Assembly (NCBI RefSeq): GCF_002911665.1
Contig: NZ_MTBP01000001.1
Span: 868,001 to 932,000, forward strand
Origin: Actinomadura rubteroloni
GTDB taxonomy: Bacteria; Actinomycetota; Actinomycetes; Streptosporangiales; Streptosporangiaceae
Length of the DNA: 64,000 bases
Reading direction: 5' to 3'
Shown: positions 10,901 to 37,418 of the stretch, piece after piece
Layout of the letters: each line of letters begins with the position of its first letter
Numbering within the stretch: the first letter of the stretch is position 1
Program-made: the position numbers and the translations under genes
Notes under the pieces: generated by a model
Seen by the model: only the letters and a program-made list of their open reading frames with translations
What the model was told of the DNA's origin: nothing
The model's database searches: none

Positions 10901-11371
10901 TCCGCCGAGCTGCGCGCCGCCCTGCGCGAACGGCTGCCCGGCTACATGGTCCCGGCGACCGTCACGATCCTGCCGAGCCTGCCGCTCACCCCGAACGGGA
11001 AGATCGACCGCAAAGCCCTGCCCGAGCCGCGCGCCGCCCGTCCGGCCGGCGCGGCGGCGCCCGCCCGCACGGACATGGAACGCCGGGTCGCCGCGGCGTG
11101 GTGCGAGGTCCTCGGCGTGGACTGGGTGGGCGCCGAGGACAACTTCTTCGACCAGGGCGGCGACTCGCTGAAGCTCACCTCGGTCGTCGCGCTGCTGCGG
11201 CGGCGGCTCGGCCGTCCGGTCACCCGCCTCGACATGTTCGGCCATCCGACCGTCCGGGCCATGGCGGTCCACCTGGCGGGCGGCGACGCCGAACCGGCGC
11301 CCGCGCAGCGGCGGAGCCGGAACGCCGACGCGCTCGCGCGGCGCCGCGACCGCAGGCGCGGGACGTCATGA
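7937..11371 (+). CDS. loading NRPS: formyltransferase - remnant condensation region - A(Gly) - PCP
   Basis: This is a 1144-residue protein. Residues 1-200 are a methionyl-tRNA formyltransferase-type fold with the catalytic triad visible as N95 and H97 (NFHDG) and D133 (EEADTGD). Residues about 300-530 look like the tail of a condensation domain but contain no HHxxxDG. The A domain (about 540-1030) has YTSGSTG and YGPTETT. Reading its specificity pocket against GrsA gives D-I-L-Q-L-G-M-I-W-K, close to the known glycine code. The PCP carries S1077 in GGDSL. The expected product is N-formylglycyl-S-PCP, the starter used in oxazolomycin- and conglobatin-type pathways. It overlaps the upstream PKS by four bases (ATGA) and sits next to the putative oxazole cyclase, which supports a loading role although it is not first in the operon. 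Confidence 0.93.
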   Translation: MTHGETFTCVVVGEETLAAECTRLLLERGHRVAAVVFSGAELVAWAAREGLPTVPFGPGLADRLASLSFDYLFSIANLRMLPAEVLALPAALPVNFHDGPLPRHAGLYATSWAILEGEKEHGVTWHVMTEEADTGDVLKQVTVPVDPAATAHDLDLACFEAGVESFAELIDELARGTATRTPQDLAERTYHGKYDGPPGGGIVDWRRPSGDLDALVRATTFGRKGNGFGVALLAAGSRLIAVRGVETTGRPSTLPPGTVVEAAAEALTVATVDHDVRLTDLASLDGERLDPVAVARDVGGRFADPPEEDVAALVAAGRAALREEERWLRVLGALEPLLPPRLGDLAPVGEPARPVALPAALRPDGGAEAWAVAAVLAFLARLVRGGERDIALSAGTGIGVTSGLVAADVPFRAPDAPLDRTLPDLAALVAAELDRLAGRSPVRGDLPLRRPGVTAIGLPVAVLRPGAVAADRPLTIRVGEDGTVTFTAEGGREDWLAARFALFLDAAAAAPTVALGDLPLLTDAERGALAAVNDTAEDYPRDRTVSALVADVACAAPAAVAVRFEGRDLTYGALDEAADALAHELIGLGAGPGGRVGVYLERSPELVVALLAVMKTGAAYVPIDPVYPPARIGHMLADSGTALVVTDAGLAGTLDGVPDGRAVTRVVADLAGTPSGPPVDRSDPDAAAYVIYTSGSTGVPKGVQVGHRALVNFLWTMARRPGFGSDDSLLALTTVCFDIAGLELYLPLVRGGTVEVLTADVCADGFALRERIERSAPSVLQATPTTWQMLIAAGWAGDPALRALCGGEPLPAELASRLSGIVGELHNMYGPTETTIWSTVDRVVPGGGPVTIGRPIGNTRCHTLDERGVPVPPGVPGELYLSGDGVADGYLGRPELTAERFVPSPAGEGRAYRTGDLVRYLPDGRLEYLERIDGQVKLHGHRIELGEVESALRRLPGIESAVAVIREDRPGDRALAAYATVRAGTPAASAELRAALRERLPGYMVPATVTILPSLPLTPNGKIDRKALPEPRAARPAGAAAPARTDMERRVAAAWCEVLGVDWVGAEDNFFDQGGDSLKLTSVVALLRRRLGRPVTRLDMFGHPTVRAMAVHLAGGDAEPAPAQRRSRNADALARRRDRRRGTS

Positions 11372-11424
11372 ACCGGACGAGCACGGAACGTCATTCCATC
11401 TCACGAGTGAAAACAGGGGATCCG

Positions 11425-12558
11425 ATGGCAAGCTGCACGGTCTGCTCCCTCAAAGAGGGCCATCCCGGGGTGGTGCTGGACGCGCAGGGCGTGTGCAACC
11501 TGTGCACGATGAATTTCGCCGAGGAACTGCTGGACAACTACCGCTACACCAGCGAGGTGTTCGCCGAGTTCCAGCAGGCGCCGCCGGCGTCCGGTGAATT
11601 CGACTGCCTCTTCATGTACAGCGGCGGCAAGGACAGCACCTACATGCTGGACAAGTTCGTCAACGAGTACGGCAGGCGGGTCCTCGCGTACACCTTCGAC
11701 GTGCCGTTCGAGAGCGTCCACGCCGCCCAGAACATCGCGCTCGCCAAGGAGAAGATTCCGGCGACGTTCGTCGTGGACTCCGACGACGACAACATCAAGG
11801 CCATGATGCGGGAGGTCTTCAACCGGCCCGCGCCGAAGAAGCCGGGCTCCTATCTGGACGAGAAACTTCCGTGCGTCTCCTGCCGGACCTTCTTCGTGCT
11901 CCGGGCGATCCTGACGGCCCACCGCCGGAAAATCCCCTACATCGCGTTGTGCGCGGACCCGCAGCAGATCCTCACGATGGAGTCGAACGTCCGCGAGATC
12001 GTCCGGGGCTTCTACCGGACCTTCGGGGAGCGGCTGACCGACACGCTCTTCGGCGGCGAACTGGAGGAGATCCTCTTCGCCGACGACGCCGAGCTGCCGA
12101 AGATCGTCTTCCCGTTCATCGCGACCCGGCACGAGTACGACCCCGACACGATCGTCGCCGAACTCCAGGCGAAGGGGCTGTACCAGTCCTCGCCGATGGA
12201 GACGCACTGCACGCTCTTCCCGCTGCTGAACTTCTACTCGTACAAGAACTGGGACTGCATGTTCTACAAGCTGAACGCGGCCAGTCACGTGCGGGCGGTC
12301 AAACGGAACGCCGACCACGACCGCAACACCTTCAGCATCAAGTTCCCCCGCTCCCTCGACCTCGCGGACGTCGAAAAGCGCCTGGGCGAGGTGGTCCTGT
12401 CGCTCGCCGCCGACGAGGGGGACCGGTCCGAACACGAACGGACCCTGATCGACCTGTTCCAGCGCATGGACGCGTCCGAGGACGCGGCACGGTTCGTGGC
12501 CGGAAGCTTTCTGGAAATGCGCGCGGTCGCGGCCGATCTCGGCATCGAACTGAACTGA
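11425..12558 (+). CDS. N-type ATP pyrophosphatase (PP-loop) protein, probable oxazole-forming cyclase
   Basis: This 377-residue protein has the PP-loop SGGKDS near residue 68, two N-terminal CxxC pairs (CTVC and CNLC), a later CVSC, and a CADPQQ segment. These are hallmarks of the adenine-nucleotide alpha-hydrolase family that also contains N-acetyl-sugar amidotransferases and tRNA thiolases. From memory, conglobatin CongE and its oxazolomycin counterpart belong to this superfamily and are proposed to close N-formylglycyl chains to oxazoles. The gene lies between the formyl-Gly loader and the non-reducing KS-ACP, exactly where such a step is needed. The inferred chemistry is AMP activation of the beta-keto amide oxygen and cyclodehydration. 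The ATG at 11425 is chosen for the AGGGGA six bases upstream and because the cysteine motif then begins the protein. An ATG at 11368 overlapping the NRPS stop (ATGA) is a real alternative. Amidotransfer or thiolation cannot be excluded. Confidence 0.75.
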   Translation: MASCTVCSLKEGHPGVVLDAQGVCNLCTMNFAEELLDNYRYTSEVFAEFQQAPPASGEFDCLFMYSGGKDSTYMLDKFVNEYGRRVLAYTFDVPFESVHAAQNIALAKEKIPATFVVDSDDDNIKAMMREVFNRPAPKKPGSYLDEKLPCVSCRTFFVLRAILTAHRRKIPYIALCADPQQILTMESNVREIVRGFYRTFGERLTDTLFGGELEEILFADDAELPKIVFPFIATRHEYDPDTIVAELQAKGLYQSSPMETHCTLFPLLNFYSYKNWDCMFYKLNAASHVRAVKRNADHDRNTFSIKFPRSLDLADVEKRLGEVVLSLAADEGDRSEHERTLIDLFQRMDASEDAARFVAGSFLEMRAVAADLGIELN

Positions 12559-12568
12559 CGGGGACATC

Positions 12569-15151
12569 ATGACCGTTTCTGACGCTGACATCGCGATCAT
12601 CTCGATGGCCTGCCGTTTTCCGGGGGCCGATTCGGTGGACCGGTTCTGGGACCTCCTGCGCGAGGGCGGGGAGACGCTGACGCGGTACACCGACGAGGAA
12701 CTGCTCGCCGCCGGAGTCCCGGCCGCGCGCCTCGCCGACCCGAACTTCGTGAAGGCGGGCCAGGACCTCACCGGAATCGAGCTCTTCGACGCCGACCACT
12801 TCCAGATCACCCACGACGAGGCCGAGATCCTCGACCCGCAGCAGCGGATCTTCCTGGAATGCGCCCTGGAGGCCCTGGAGCGGGCGGGCTATGACCCCGA
12901 CCGCGCCGAAGGCCACATCGGCGTCTACGCGGGCGCCGGAATGAACACCTACCTGCTGGAGAACCTGGGCGACCGCTACCGGACCGGCACGTCGGTGGAC
13001 CGCTACCGGCTCATGCTGGCCAACGACAAGGACTTCCTGGCGACCCGGGTCGCCTACAAGCTCAACCTGCGCGGCCCCGGCATCAACATCAACACGGCCT
13101 GCTCCACGTCGCTGGTCGCCGTCCACACGGCGTGCCTCGGCCTGCTCGGCGGCGAGTGCGACCTGGCCCTCGCCGGGGCGGTGCACGTCGGCGAGCCCGG
13201 CCGGGGCCACCAGTACCAGGAAGGCATGATCTTCTCGCCGGACGGGCACTGCCGCGCCTTCGACGCCGCCGCGCGGGGGACCGTCATCGGCAGCGGCGCC
13301 GGGGTCGTCGTCCTGAAGCGCCTCAAGGACGCCCTCGCCGACGGCGACTGGATCCACGCGGTGATCAAGGGTTCGGCGGTCAACAACGACGGCTCCAACA
13401 AGACCGGCTACACCGCGCCGAGCATCGCCGGGCAGGCCGAGGTCATCGCCGACGCCCAGGAGGTCGCCGACGTCGAGCCGCTGAGCATCGGCTACGTCGA
13501 GGCGCACGGGACGGGGACCCCGCTCGGCGACCCGATCGAGGTGGCGGCGCTCACCCGCGCGTTCCGGCAGGGCGACGGCGACGCGACGGGCTACTGCGCG
13601 CTCGGCTCGGTCAAGACGAACATCGGCCATCTCGACACCGCCGCCGGGATCGCCGGCCTGATCAAGACCGCGCTGATGCTGGAGCACCGGACCCTGGTGC
13701 CGAGCCTGCACTTCACCACCCCGAACCCGGAGATCGACTTCGCGTCGTCGCCGTTCTACGTCGGCACCGAGACCGCGGACTGGCCCCTCCCCGACGCGTC
13801 CGGGGTGCGCCGCGCCGGGGTCAGCTCGTTCGGCATCGGCGGCACCAACGCCCACGTGATCCTCCAGGAGCCGCCCGAACGCGTCCCCGCCCCCGCCGGG
13901 GACGCGGCCGACGGACGGCTGCTCGTGCTCTCGGCGCGGTCGGAGGCGGCGCTGAAGCAGCTCGCCGGCGCGCTGGCCCGCCACCTGCGCAAGAACCCGG
14001 GGCTGGACCTCGCGGCGGTCGCGCGGACCCTCGGCCTCGGCCGCCGCGCCCACGCGCACCGGCTGGCCCTGGTCGCCCGCGACGTCCGGGACGCGGCCAT
14101 GGTCCTCGCGCTCGGCGACGGCGAGCGCCAGCGCCGGGGCGTCGCCGCCGACCAGCCCGACGGACCCGTGCTCGTCCTCACCGGGGCGCGGCTCAGCGAC
14201 GAGGACGACGCCGAGCTGTACCGGTCCGTCCCCGCCTACCGGGCCGCGATCGACGCGTGCGCGGCGCACTCCGCCGAGCGGGGCGCGTTCGCGCACGAGT
14301 ACGCGCTGGCGTCCGCGCTCATCGCCTGGGGCGTCGCCCCCGCGGCGCTCGCGGCCACCGGGACCGGCGCCGCGGTCGCCGCGGTGCTCGCCGGGTCGCG
14401 TTCCCTCGCCGAAGCGCTGACGCAGGCCGCCGGGCCGCCGAGCGAGCCGCGCCTGCCGGTCTACTCACCGCGCACCGGCCGGTGGATGACGGCGGCGGAG
14501 GCCGGTTCGCCCGCCGCCTGGACCGGCGACGGCGACCTGTCCGGGCTGGACGCGCTCCTGGACGGCAGCGGGCTGCGTCCGGTGCGGGTCGCGCCGGACG
14601 GCCCGTCCGGGCTCGCCCACCTGCTCCTGCTCTGCGGCGAGCAGTGGGTGCACGGCGCCCGCGTCGACTTCGCGGCCGTCCTCGAAGGGGCCCCGGCCGG
14701 ACGGGTTCCGCTGCCCACCTACCCGTTCGAGCGGCGCCGGTACTGGATCGACCCGGGCGACCCGCGTCCGGCCGGGCCCGTGGCCGGGGACCGTCTCGTC
14801 GACCGGTTCGTCCCGGACGACCCGGAGCGGAACCGGCAGCTCATCACCGACTACGTGGTCGACCAGATCGGCCAGGTCCTCGGCGGACGCGAGCACGCGG
14901 CGCTCGACACCAACCTCTTCGAACTCGGGCTCGAATCGCTCGTGCTGATCGAGGTCGCGGCCAAGCTCAGCGAGCAACTGGACGAACCGGTGCCGGCCAC
15001 CGCGTTCGTCGAGTTCCCGACCATCCGCTCCTTCACCGGCAACCTCGCCGAGCTGCTGGGCATCGCCGCGTCCGGTCCCCCGGCCGCGGGCGCGGTGCGG
15101 ACGTCCCGGCGGGCGATGCGCGCCGCGACCCGACACGACGGCGGGCACTGA
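12569..15151 (+). CDS. single-module PKS: KS - degenerate AT remnant - ACP
   Basis: The protein is 860 residues. The KS (1-430) is complete: NTACSTS, VEAHGTGT and KTNIGHLDTAAG. Residues about 530-700 are not a typical trans-AT linker. They can be laid on a cis-AT domain (LYRSVPAYRAAI, EYALASALIAWGVAP, PVYSPRTGRW), but the nucleophile elbow GHSxG reads ATGTG and about 100 residues between the elbow and PVYSP are missing, so it cannot load an extender. The linker LPTYPFERRRYW and an ACP with GLES (about 755-835) follow. There is no KR or DH, so the beta-keto group is kept, which an oxazole ring closure from formyl-Gly-CO-CH2 would need. It is therefore the likely first extension module after the loader. 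It starts ten bases after the PP-loop gene behind GGGGA. Confidence 0.9.
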   Translation: MTVSDADIAIISMACRFPGADSVDRFWDLLREGGETLTRYTDEELLAAGVPAARLADPNFVKAGQDLTGIELFDADHFQITHDEAEILDPQQRIFLECALEALERAGYDPDRAEGHIGVYAGAGMNTYLLENLGDRYRTGTSVDRYRLMLANDKDFLATRVAYKLNLRGPGININTACSTSLVAVHTACLGLLGGECDLALAGAVHVGEPGRGHQYQEGMIFSPDGHCRAFDAAARGTVIGSGAGVVVLKRLKDALADGDWIHAVIKGSAVNNDGSNKTGYTAPSIAGQAEVIADAQEVADVEPLSIGYVEAHGTGTPLGDPIEVAALTRAFRQGDGDATGYCALGSVKTNIGHLDTAAGIAGLIKTALMLEHRTLVPSLHFTTPNPEIDFASSPFYVGTETADWPLPDASGVRRAGVSSFGIGGTNAHVILQEPPERVPAPAGDAADGRLLVLSARSEAALKQLAGALARHLRKNPGLDLAAVARTLGLGRRAHAHRLALVARDVRDAAMVLALGDGERQRRGVAADQPDGPVLVLTGARLSDEDDAELYRSVPAYRAAIDACAAHSAERGAFAHEYALASALIAWGVAPAALAATGTGAAVAAVLAGSRSLAEALTQAAGPPSEPRLPVYSPRTGRWMTAAEAGSPAAWTGDGDLSGLDALLDGSGLRPVRVAPDGPSGLAHLLLLCGEQWVHGARVDFAAVLEGAPAGRVPLPTYPFERRRYWIDPGDPRPAGPVAGDRLVDRFVPDDPERNRQLITDYVVDQIGQVLGGREHAALDTNLFELGLESLVLIEVAAKLSEQLDEPVPATAFVEFPTIRSFTGNLAELLGIAASGPPAAGAVRTSRRAMRAATRHDGGH

Positions 15152-15205
15152 CCCGCGCCCCGAGCCCGACCCCCCGCGGACGCCCGACCCTGAGAGAGAG
15201 TAGTT

Positions 15206-33108
<17,903 letters not shown>

Positions 33109-33112
<4 letters not shown>

Positions 33113-36100
33113 CCGATCTGCCGATCGTCTTCATGTTCTCCGGCCAGGGCTCGCAGTACTACCAGATGGGCCGGGAACTCTACGGGGAGAACGCGGTGTT
33201 CCGGGCGGCGCTGCGCCGCTTCGACGCCGTGGCCGCCGACGAACTCGGCGCGTCCGTCCTCGACCGCGTCTACGAGGCGGGACGGCGCAAGGACGAGCCC
33301 TTCACCGACACCCGCTTCACCCATCCGGCGATCGTGATGGTCGAACTCGCCCTGGCCGAGACGCTGCGGTCCGCGGGCGTCGAACCCGACTACGTCCTCG
33401 GGTACAGCCTCGGCGAGTACGCCGCCGCGGTCGTGTCGGGGGCTCTGGACGGCGCGGACTGCCTGCGCCTGCTCGTCCGGCAGGCCGACGCGCTGCGGGC
33501 GAGCCCGCCCGGCGGCATGCTCGCCGTCCTCGCCGCGCCCGAGGTGTTCGACCGGGTGCCGGCGCTGCGCGAGTGCGAGGTGGCCGCCCGGAACGCGCCG
33601 GGCCACTTCGTCGTCGCCGGCCCGCTGCGGGTCGTCGACCGCGTGCAGGCGGCGCTGCGCGACGCCGAGGTCCTGCACCAGCGGATCCCGGTGGAGTACG
33701 GCTACCACTCCCACCTCATGGACCACGCGGTCGGCGCGGGCGAGGCCGCGTTCGCGGACGTCGCGTTCGCGGCGCCGCGCGTCCCGTGGATCTCCTCGGT
33801 GGACGGCCTGCCGGTCGGCCGGCCGTCCGCCGAGCACTTCCGGCGGGTGGCCCGGCTGCCCGTCGAGTTCGAGCTGACGATGGCGGCCATGCGCGACCGC
33901 GGCGACTTCCACTACTTCGACCTCGGTCCGGCGGGCACGCTGCACAACTTCGTCCGCGGCAACCTCCCCCCGGAGACCCGGTCGCGGTCCCTGCCGTTTC
34001 TCAACCCGTTCGGCCACGACCCGGGCCCGCTGGCCCGGGCCCGGGCCGCCGCCGCCCGGCGGTCACGAAGGAAGGCGCACTCAGTGAAGGTCTACGGTTT
34101 CCCCGGTCAGGGATCGCAGCGGCGCGGGATGGGCGAAGGCCTCTTCGAGCGGTACCCGGAGGAGACCGCGATCGCCGACCGGGTGCTCGGCTACTCGATC
34201 GCGGAGCTGTGCCTGACCGACCCGCTGCGCAGGCTCGGCCGCACCGAGTTCACCCAGCCCGCCCTGTACGTGGTCGGCGCCCTGTCGTTCCTCGAACGGA
34301 CGGCCCAGGACCCCGTCCCGGCCGACTACCTGATCGGCCACAGCCTGGGCGAGTACGTCGCGCTGTTCGCCGCCGGGGTCTTCGACTTCGAGACCGGGCT
34401 CCGCCTGGTGCAGCGGCGCGGCGCGCTGATGTCCGCCGTCGAGGGCGGCGGGATGGCGGCCGTCGTCGGAACCGACGAGGCGACGGTCGTCCGGGTCCTC
34501 GCCGAGTCGCGCATCGACGACGTGGACGTCGCCAACCACAACGCCCTCGACCAGTTCGTCCTGTCCGGGCCTGCGGACCGGATCGACGCCGTCCGCGCCG
34601 CCTTCGAGGCCGCGGGCGCGCGGGCCGTCCGCCTGAACGTGAGCGCGCCGTTCCACTCCCGGCACATGGCGGCCGTCGCCGGGGAGTTCGGCGGGTTCCT
34701 GGACGGCTTCACCTTCCGTCCGCCCGCCGTCCCGGTGCTGGCGAACACCGACGCGCAGCCCTACGGGCCCGGCGAGGTCAAGGACACGCTGACCCGCCAG
34801 ATCACCGCACCCGTCCGCTGGACGGAGACCGTGCGACGCCTGATGGGCCACGGCGACTTCGAGTTCGTCGAACTAGGCCCCGGCACCGTCCTCACCAAGC
34901 TGGTGTCGCGCATCAAAGCCGCGGCCGAGCCGCTCCCCGCACCCACGACCCGTCCCACGTCCGCCCCCGCGTCGGCCCAGGCAGGAGACCTAGGCGCCGC
35001 CGACCTAGGCGCGCGAAGCTTCCGCGAACGGTACGGCCTCCGCCTCGCCTACCTGGCCGGTTCGCTGTACGGCGGCATCTCCGGCCCCGAGATGCTGCGT
35101 TCCCTCGCCAAAACAGGACTCCTCGGCTTCCTCGGAGCGGGCGGCCAGAGCCCCACCGAAGTGGACCGCCAGCTCCGCGACCTGGCCGGCGACCCCAAGA
35201 CGTTCGGCGTCAACCTGCTGTACCGCCACACCGCTCCCGAGGAGGAGTCGGCGATGGTCGACCTGCTCCTGCGGCACGGCGTCGACCTGGTCGAGGCGTC
35301 CGGCTTCCCGCTGATGACCCCCGCCCTGGTCCGGTTCCGCCTCAAGGGCGGACGGATCATCGCGAAGGTCGCGCGCACCGACGTCGCCGCCGAATTCCTC
35401 GCCCCGCCGCCCGACCACCTGGTGGCGCGACTGCTCGCGTCCGGCGAGGTGACTGAGGACGAGGCGCGACGCGCAGCCGACCGACCCATGGCCGACGACC
35501 TGTGCGTCGAGGCGTCCGGCGGCTGGCTGACGGGCACGGGGGACATGCCGTCCCTGCTCCCGGCCGTCCTCCGGCTCCGCGACCGCCTGGCACGCCCCGG
35601 CCACCGCGTCCACGTCGGCTACTCCGGCGGCGTGGGCACCCCCGAAGCCGCCGCAGCGGCGTTCCTGCTCGGAGCCGACTTCGTGCTGGCAGGTTCGGTC
35701 AACCAGTGCTCGGTAGAGGCAGCCACCAGCCCCGAAGTAAAAGACCTGCTGCGAAAGGCCCGCGAGTTCGACGTCGCCCCCGCCCCCTTCGGCGAGATGC
35801 TGGAATTCGAAACACAGGCCAACTACCTCAAACACGGCCTGTTCTTCCCCGTCCGCGCGACGAAACTACGCGACCTCTGGCGCCGCCACTCCTCGATCGA
35901 CGACCTAGACGAGGCGACCAGAACCCAGATCTTCGACCGCTTCCTAGCCGACGAACCCCGCCCCCTCACCAGCACCGACCCCAAAGCCGACCTGGCGAAC
36001 CTGTTCCGCACCTACTTCGACCGAGCCTTCCGCCTAGCGATAACAGGCGACCAGCGATCCAAGGTCGACTACCTGATCCACTGCGGCCCCGCCATGGGCG

Positions 36101-36237
36101 CCTTCAACCAGGCCGTCGAAGGCACCGACCTGAGCCCCTGGCAATCCCGCACGGTAGAAGCGATCGCCGACTACCTCATGACAGAAGCCGCGACCTACCT
36201 GAACACCCGCCTGAAATCCTTCCCCAACCCGTCCTGA
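33109..36237 (+). CDS. trans-acting acyl hydrolase-like AT - malonyl-CoA AT - FMN-dependent enoylreductase
   Basis: The protein has 1042 residues. AT1 (1-310) has GYSLGE with S100 and YHSH, but the arginine that grips the malonyl carboxylate in FabD-type transferases aligns with Q125. That points to a PedC-like acyl hydrolase that clears stalled chains. AT2 (about 325-600) has GHSLGE with S412 and the matching R437, as expected of a malonyl-CoA loader for the AT-less modules. After a Pro/Ala linker, residues about 640-1042 are a PfaD/PksE-type FMN enoylreductase of the 2-nitropropane dioxygenase fold (YLAGSLYGGISG, GYSGGVGTPEAA). The GTG start overlaps the PKS stop. A good Shine-Dalgarno (GAAGGAAGG) precedes an in-frame GTG at 34084 at the start of AT2, so internal initiation or a recent gene fusion is possible. 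The last 1.3 kb uses codons (CTA, GTA, ACA, ATA) that are rare elsewhere in the cluster. Confidence 0.93.
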
Positions 36238-36252
36238 CCGACCAACGACGAA

Positions 36253-36278
36253 GGCCGGTACCCACAGAGGTACCGGCC
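36253..36278 (+). terminator. hairpin at the end of the PKS operon
   Basis: A perfect 10-bp stem (GGCCGGTACC / GGTACCGGCC) closes a six-base loop 15 bases after the AT-AT-ER stop codon. There is no clear T run, as is common in actinomycetes. It marks the likely right end of the biosynthetic operon. Confidence 0.7.
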
Positions 36279-36370
36279 TAGCGTCCTACCCGGTCAGCCG
36301 GTGCGAGCTTTGAGAACCAACGAGCGGTCTCGCGAAGTCTTGAACAGCCACCGCCCCGCTCTTCGGGCAA

Positions 36371-36853
36371 TCAGGACGTCCCGGATGCGCGTCGCGATTC
36401 GTGCGGAATATCGGGCCTGGTGACGGGAACGATGGCCAGCAGATCTTCAAGCCCGTGGAAGTCTTGCGGATTGGTCGTATAGAGAGGCAGCCCCTCGGCA
36501 ATGGCGACGGAGGCGATCATCAGGTCCGCGATCCGACGCCGCGGTTTACGGCCCGCCGCGACCACCGCCGCGCACACCCGCCCGTAGATCCGGGCGGCCT
36601 CGACGTCGAACGGAATCGGATCGAACTCGTTCTCGGCCCGCTGCAGCACGTCCAGGCGCCGGGCCCGTTCAATGTGCTCGTCATAGACCGTCTGTTCCTC
36701 ATTGCGCCGAACCTCATGCGGACCGGCCGACAACTCGGCGAGCGTGATCGCGCTGATCGCCATCTCGTCGGGCAGTTCCGCCGGGTCGATCCAACTGCGC
36801 AAAATCATGATGTTGGTATCGAGCAACCCCTGCACGCGCTGTTCAGCGCTCAT
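36371..36853 (-). CDS. PIN-domain toxin, VapC family
   Basis: About 160 residues with the PIN-domain acidic residues in their usual places: LLDTN near the N-terminus, ITLAELSAG after about 30 residues, and RIADLMIASVAI near the C-terminus. VapC proteins are Mg-dependent ribonucleases that cut tRNA or rRNA. The start overlaps the end of the upstream antitoxin gene, the usual arrangement. ATG at 36853 is chosen because it puts LLDTN close to the N-terminus. A GTG at 36862 lies closer to the GGAG and is an alternative. Confidence 0.85.
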   Translation of the reverse strand: MSAEQRVQGLLDTNIMILRSWIDPAELPDEMAISAITLAELSAGPHEVRRNEEQTVYDEHIERARRLDVLQRAENEFDPIPFDVEAARIYGRVCAAVVAAGRKPRRRIADLMIASVAIAEGLPLYTTNPQDFHGLEDLLAIVPVTRPDIPHESRRASGTS

Positions 36854-37112
36854 AGGGATCACTCAGCTCCTGCTCGGCGACCGCATCCTGGTCCTCCCGG
36901 AACGCCTCCAAGGCGATGGCCGGCGCGTTGGCGGACATGGCCGCGAACTCGGCACGCGGGACGAACCGGCGGCGACGCCGCAAGGGAACCAGCTCACCGA
37001 TCTTGTGCCCGTCGCGCGTCACGGTGAACGCCTGACCGCGCTCGACCGCGTCCATGATCTCCTTGGACCGGCTGCGCAGGTCCCGCTGAGTGACCTCAGG
37101 CTGAGCGCTCAT
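36843..37112 (-). CDS. Phd/YefM-type antitoxin (VapB partner)
   Basis: This 89-residue protein begins with an SAQPEVTQRDLRSRSKEIMD-like stretch typical of Phd/YefM antitoxins. It continues with FTVTRDGHKIGELVPL, the beta hairpin and dimerisation region, and ends in an acidic tail that probably wraps the toxin. ATG at 37112 is preferred over a longer frame reaching 37196, because the additional residues are unlike the family. Such antitoxins neutralise the PIN toxin and repress their own promoter. Confidence 0.85.
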   Translation of the reverse strand: MSAQPEVTQRDLRSRSKEIMDAVERGQAFTVTRDGHKIGELVPLRRRRRFVPRAEFAAMSANAPAIALEAFREDQDAVAEQELSDPYER

Positions 37113-37306
37113 ACCGACCAGGATAGACCACGTGTGCCACCCAGTGCCGCAACGTGACACCGCACGATCCACTGGCAACCCGCCTGGCCGACCCATCGAG
37201 ACGGCAGGGCACTCCCGCCTGCTCTTGGCTCAGCCATCCCGACTGAACCAGGACAGCCGCCTGCGCTACGAGCCAGAGCGGCCAACTCAGATCGAAGACA
37301 ACAAAA

Positions 37307-37332
37307 AGCCGGTGCTCGTGCGAGCACCGGCT
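37307..37332 (-). terminator. hairpin next to the tRNA-Ser fragment
   Basis: A perfect 12-bp stem (AGCCGGTGCTCG / CGAGCACCGGCT) with a two-base loop has an A run on one side and GTTGTTTT on the other, so it could stop transcription from either direction. The intact tRNA-Ser at 42496-42583 has a hairpin in the same relative place, so this is probably part of the duplicated tRNA end. Confidence 0.75.
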
Positions 37333-37338
37333 GTTGTT

Positions 37339-37418
37339 TTGCCTGGTCAGGCTGTGTATAGGGTGCGAGATTCGAACTCGTAAGGGGTTGCCCCCAACAC
37401 GCTTTCCAAGACTGCGCC
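37339..37418 (-). repeat. decayed 3' fragment of tRNA-Ser, probable attachment-site half
   Basis: The sequence matches the 3' half of the intact tRNA-Ser gene at 42496-42583 plus its downstream flank. Shared blocks are TTGCCTGGTCAGGCTG, CGAGATTCGAACTCGT and CCCAACACGCTTTCCAAG, the last spanning the anticodon loop. Acceptor-stem positions are mutated and the 5' half is missing, so it cannot fold into a tRNA. A displaced tRNA 3' end on the 3' side of an intact copy is the usual scar of integration by a tRNA-targeting tyrosine recombinase. Confidence 0.8.

Noticed and set aside
11425..12558. tRNA thiolation enzyme or sugar amidotransferase as the primary call
   Set aside because: The PP-loop and Cys motifs would allow it, but position between the formyl-Gly loader and the first extension module, with coupling in the operon, makes a biosynthetic ring-forming role more likely.
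14160..14720. A working cis-AT in the single-module PKS
   Set aside because: The nucleophile motif GHSxG is absent and a large internal block is missing.
36401..37157. Plus-strand frames across the toxin-antitoxin genes
   Set aside because: They overlap two recognised minus-strand genes and have no family features.
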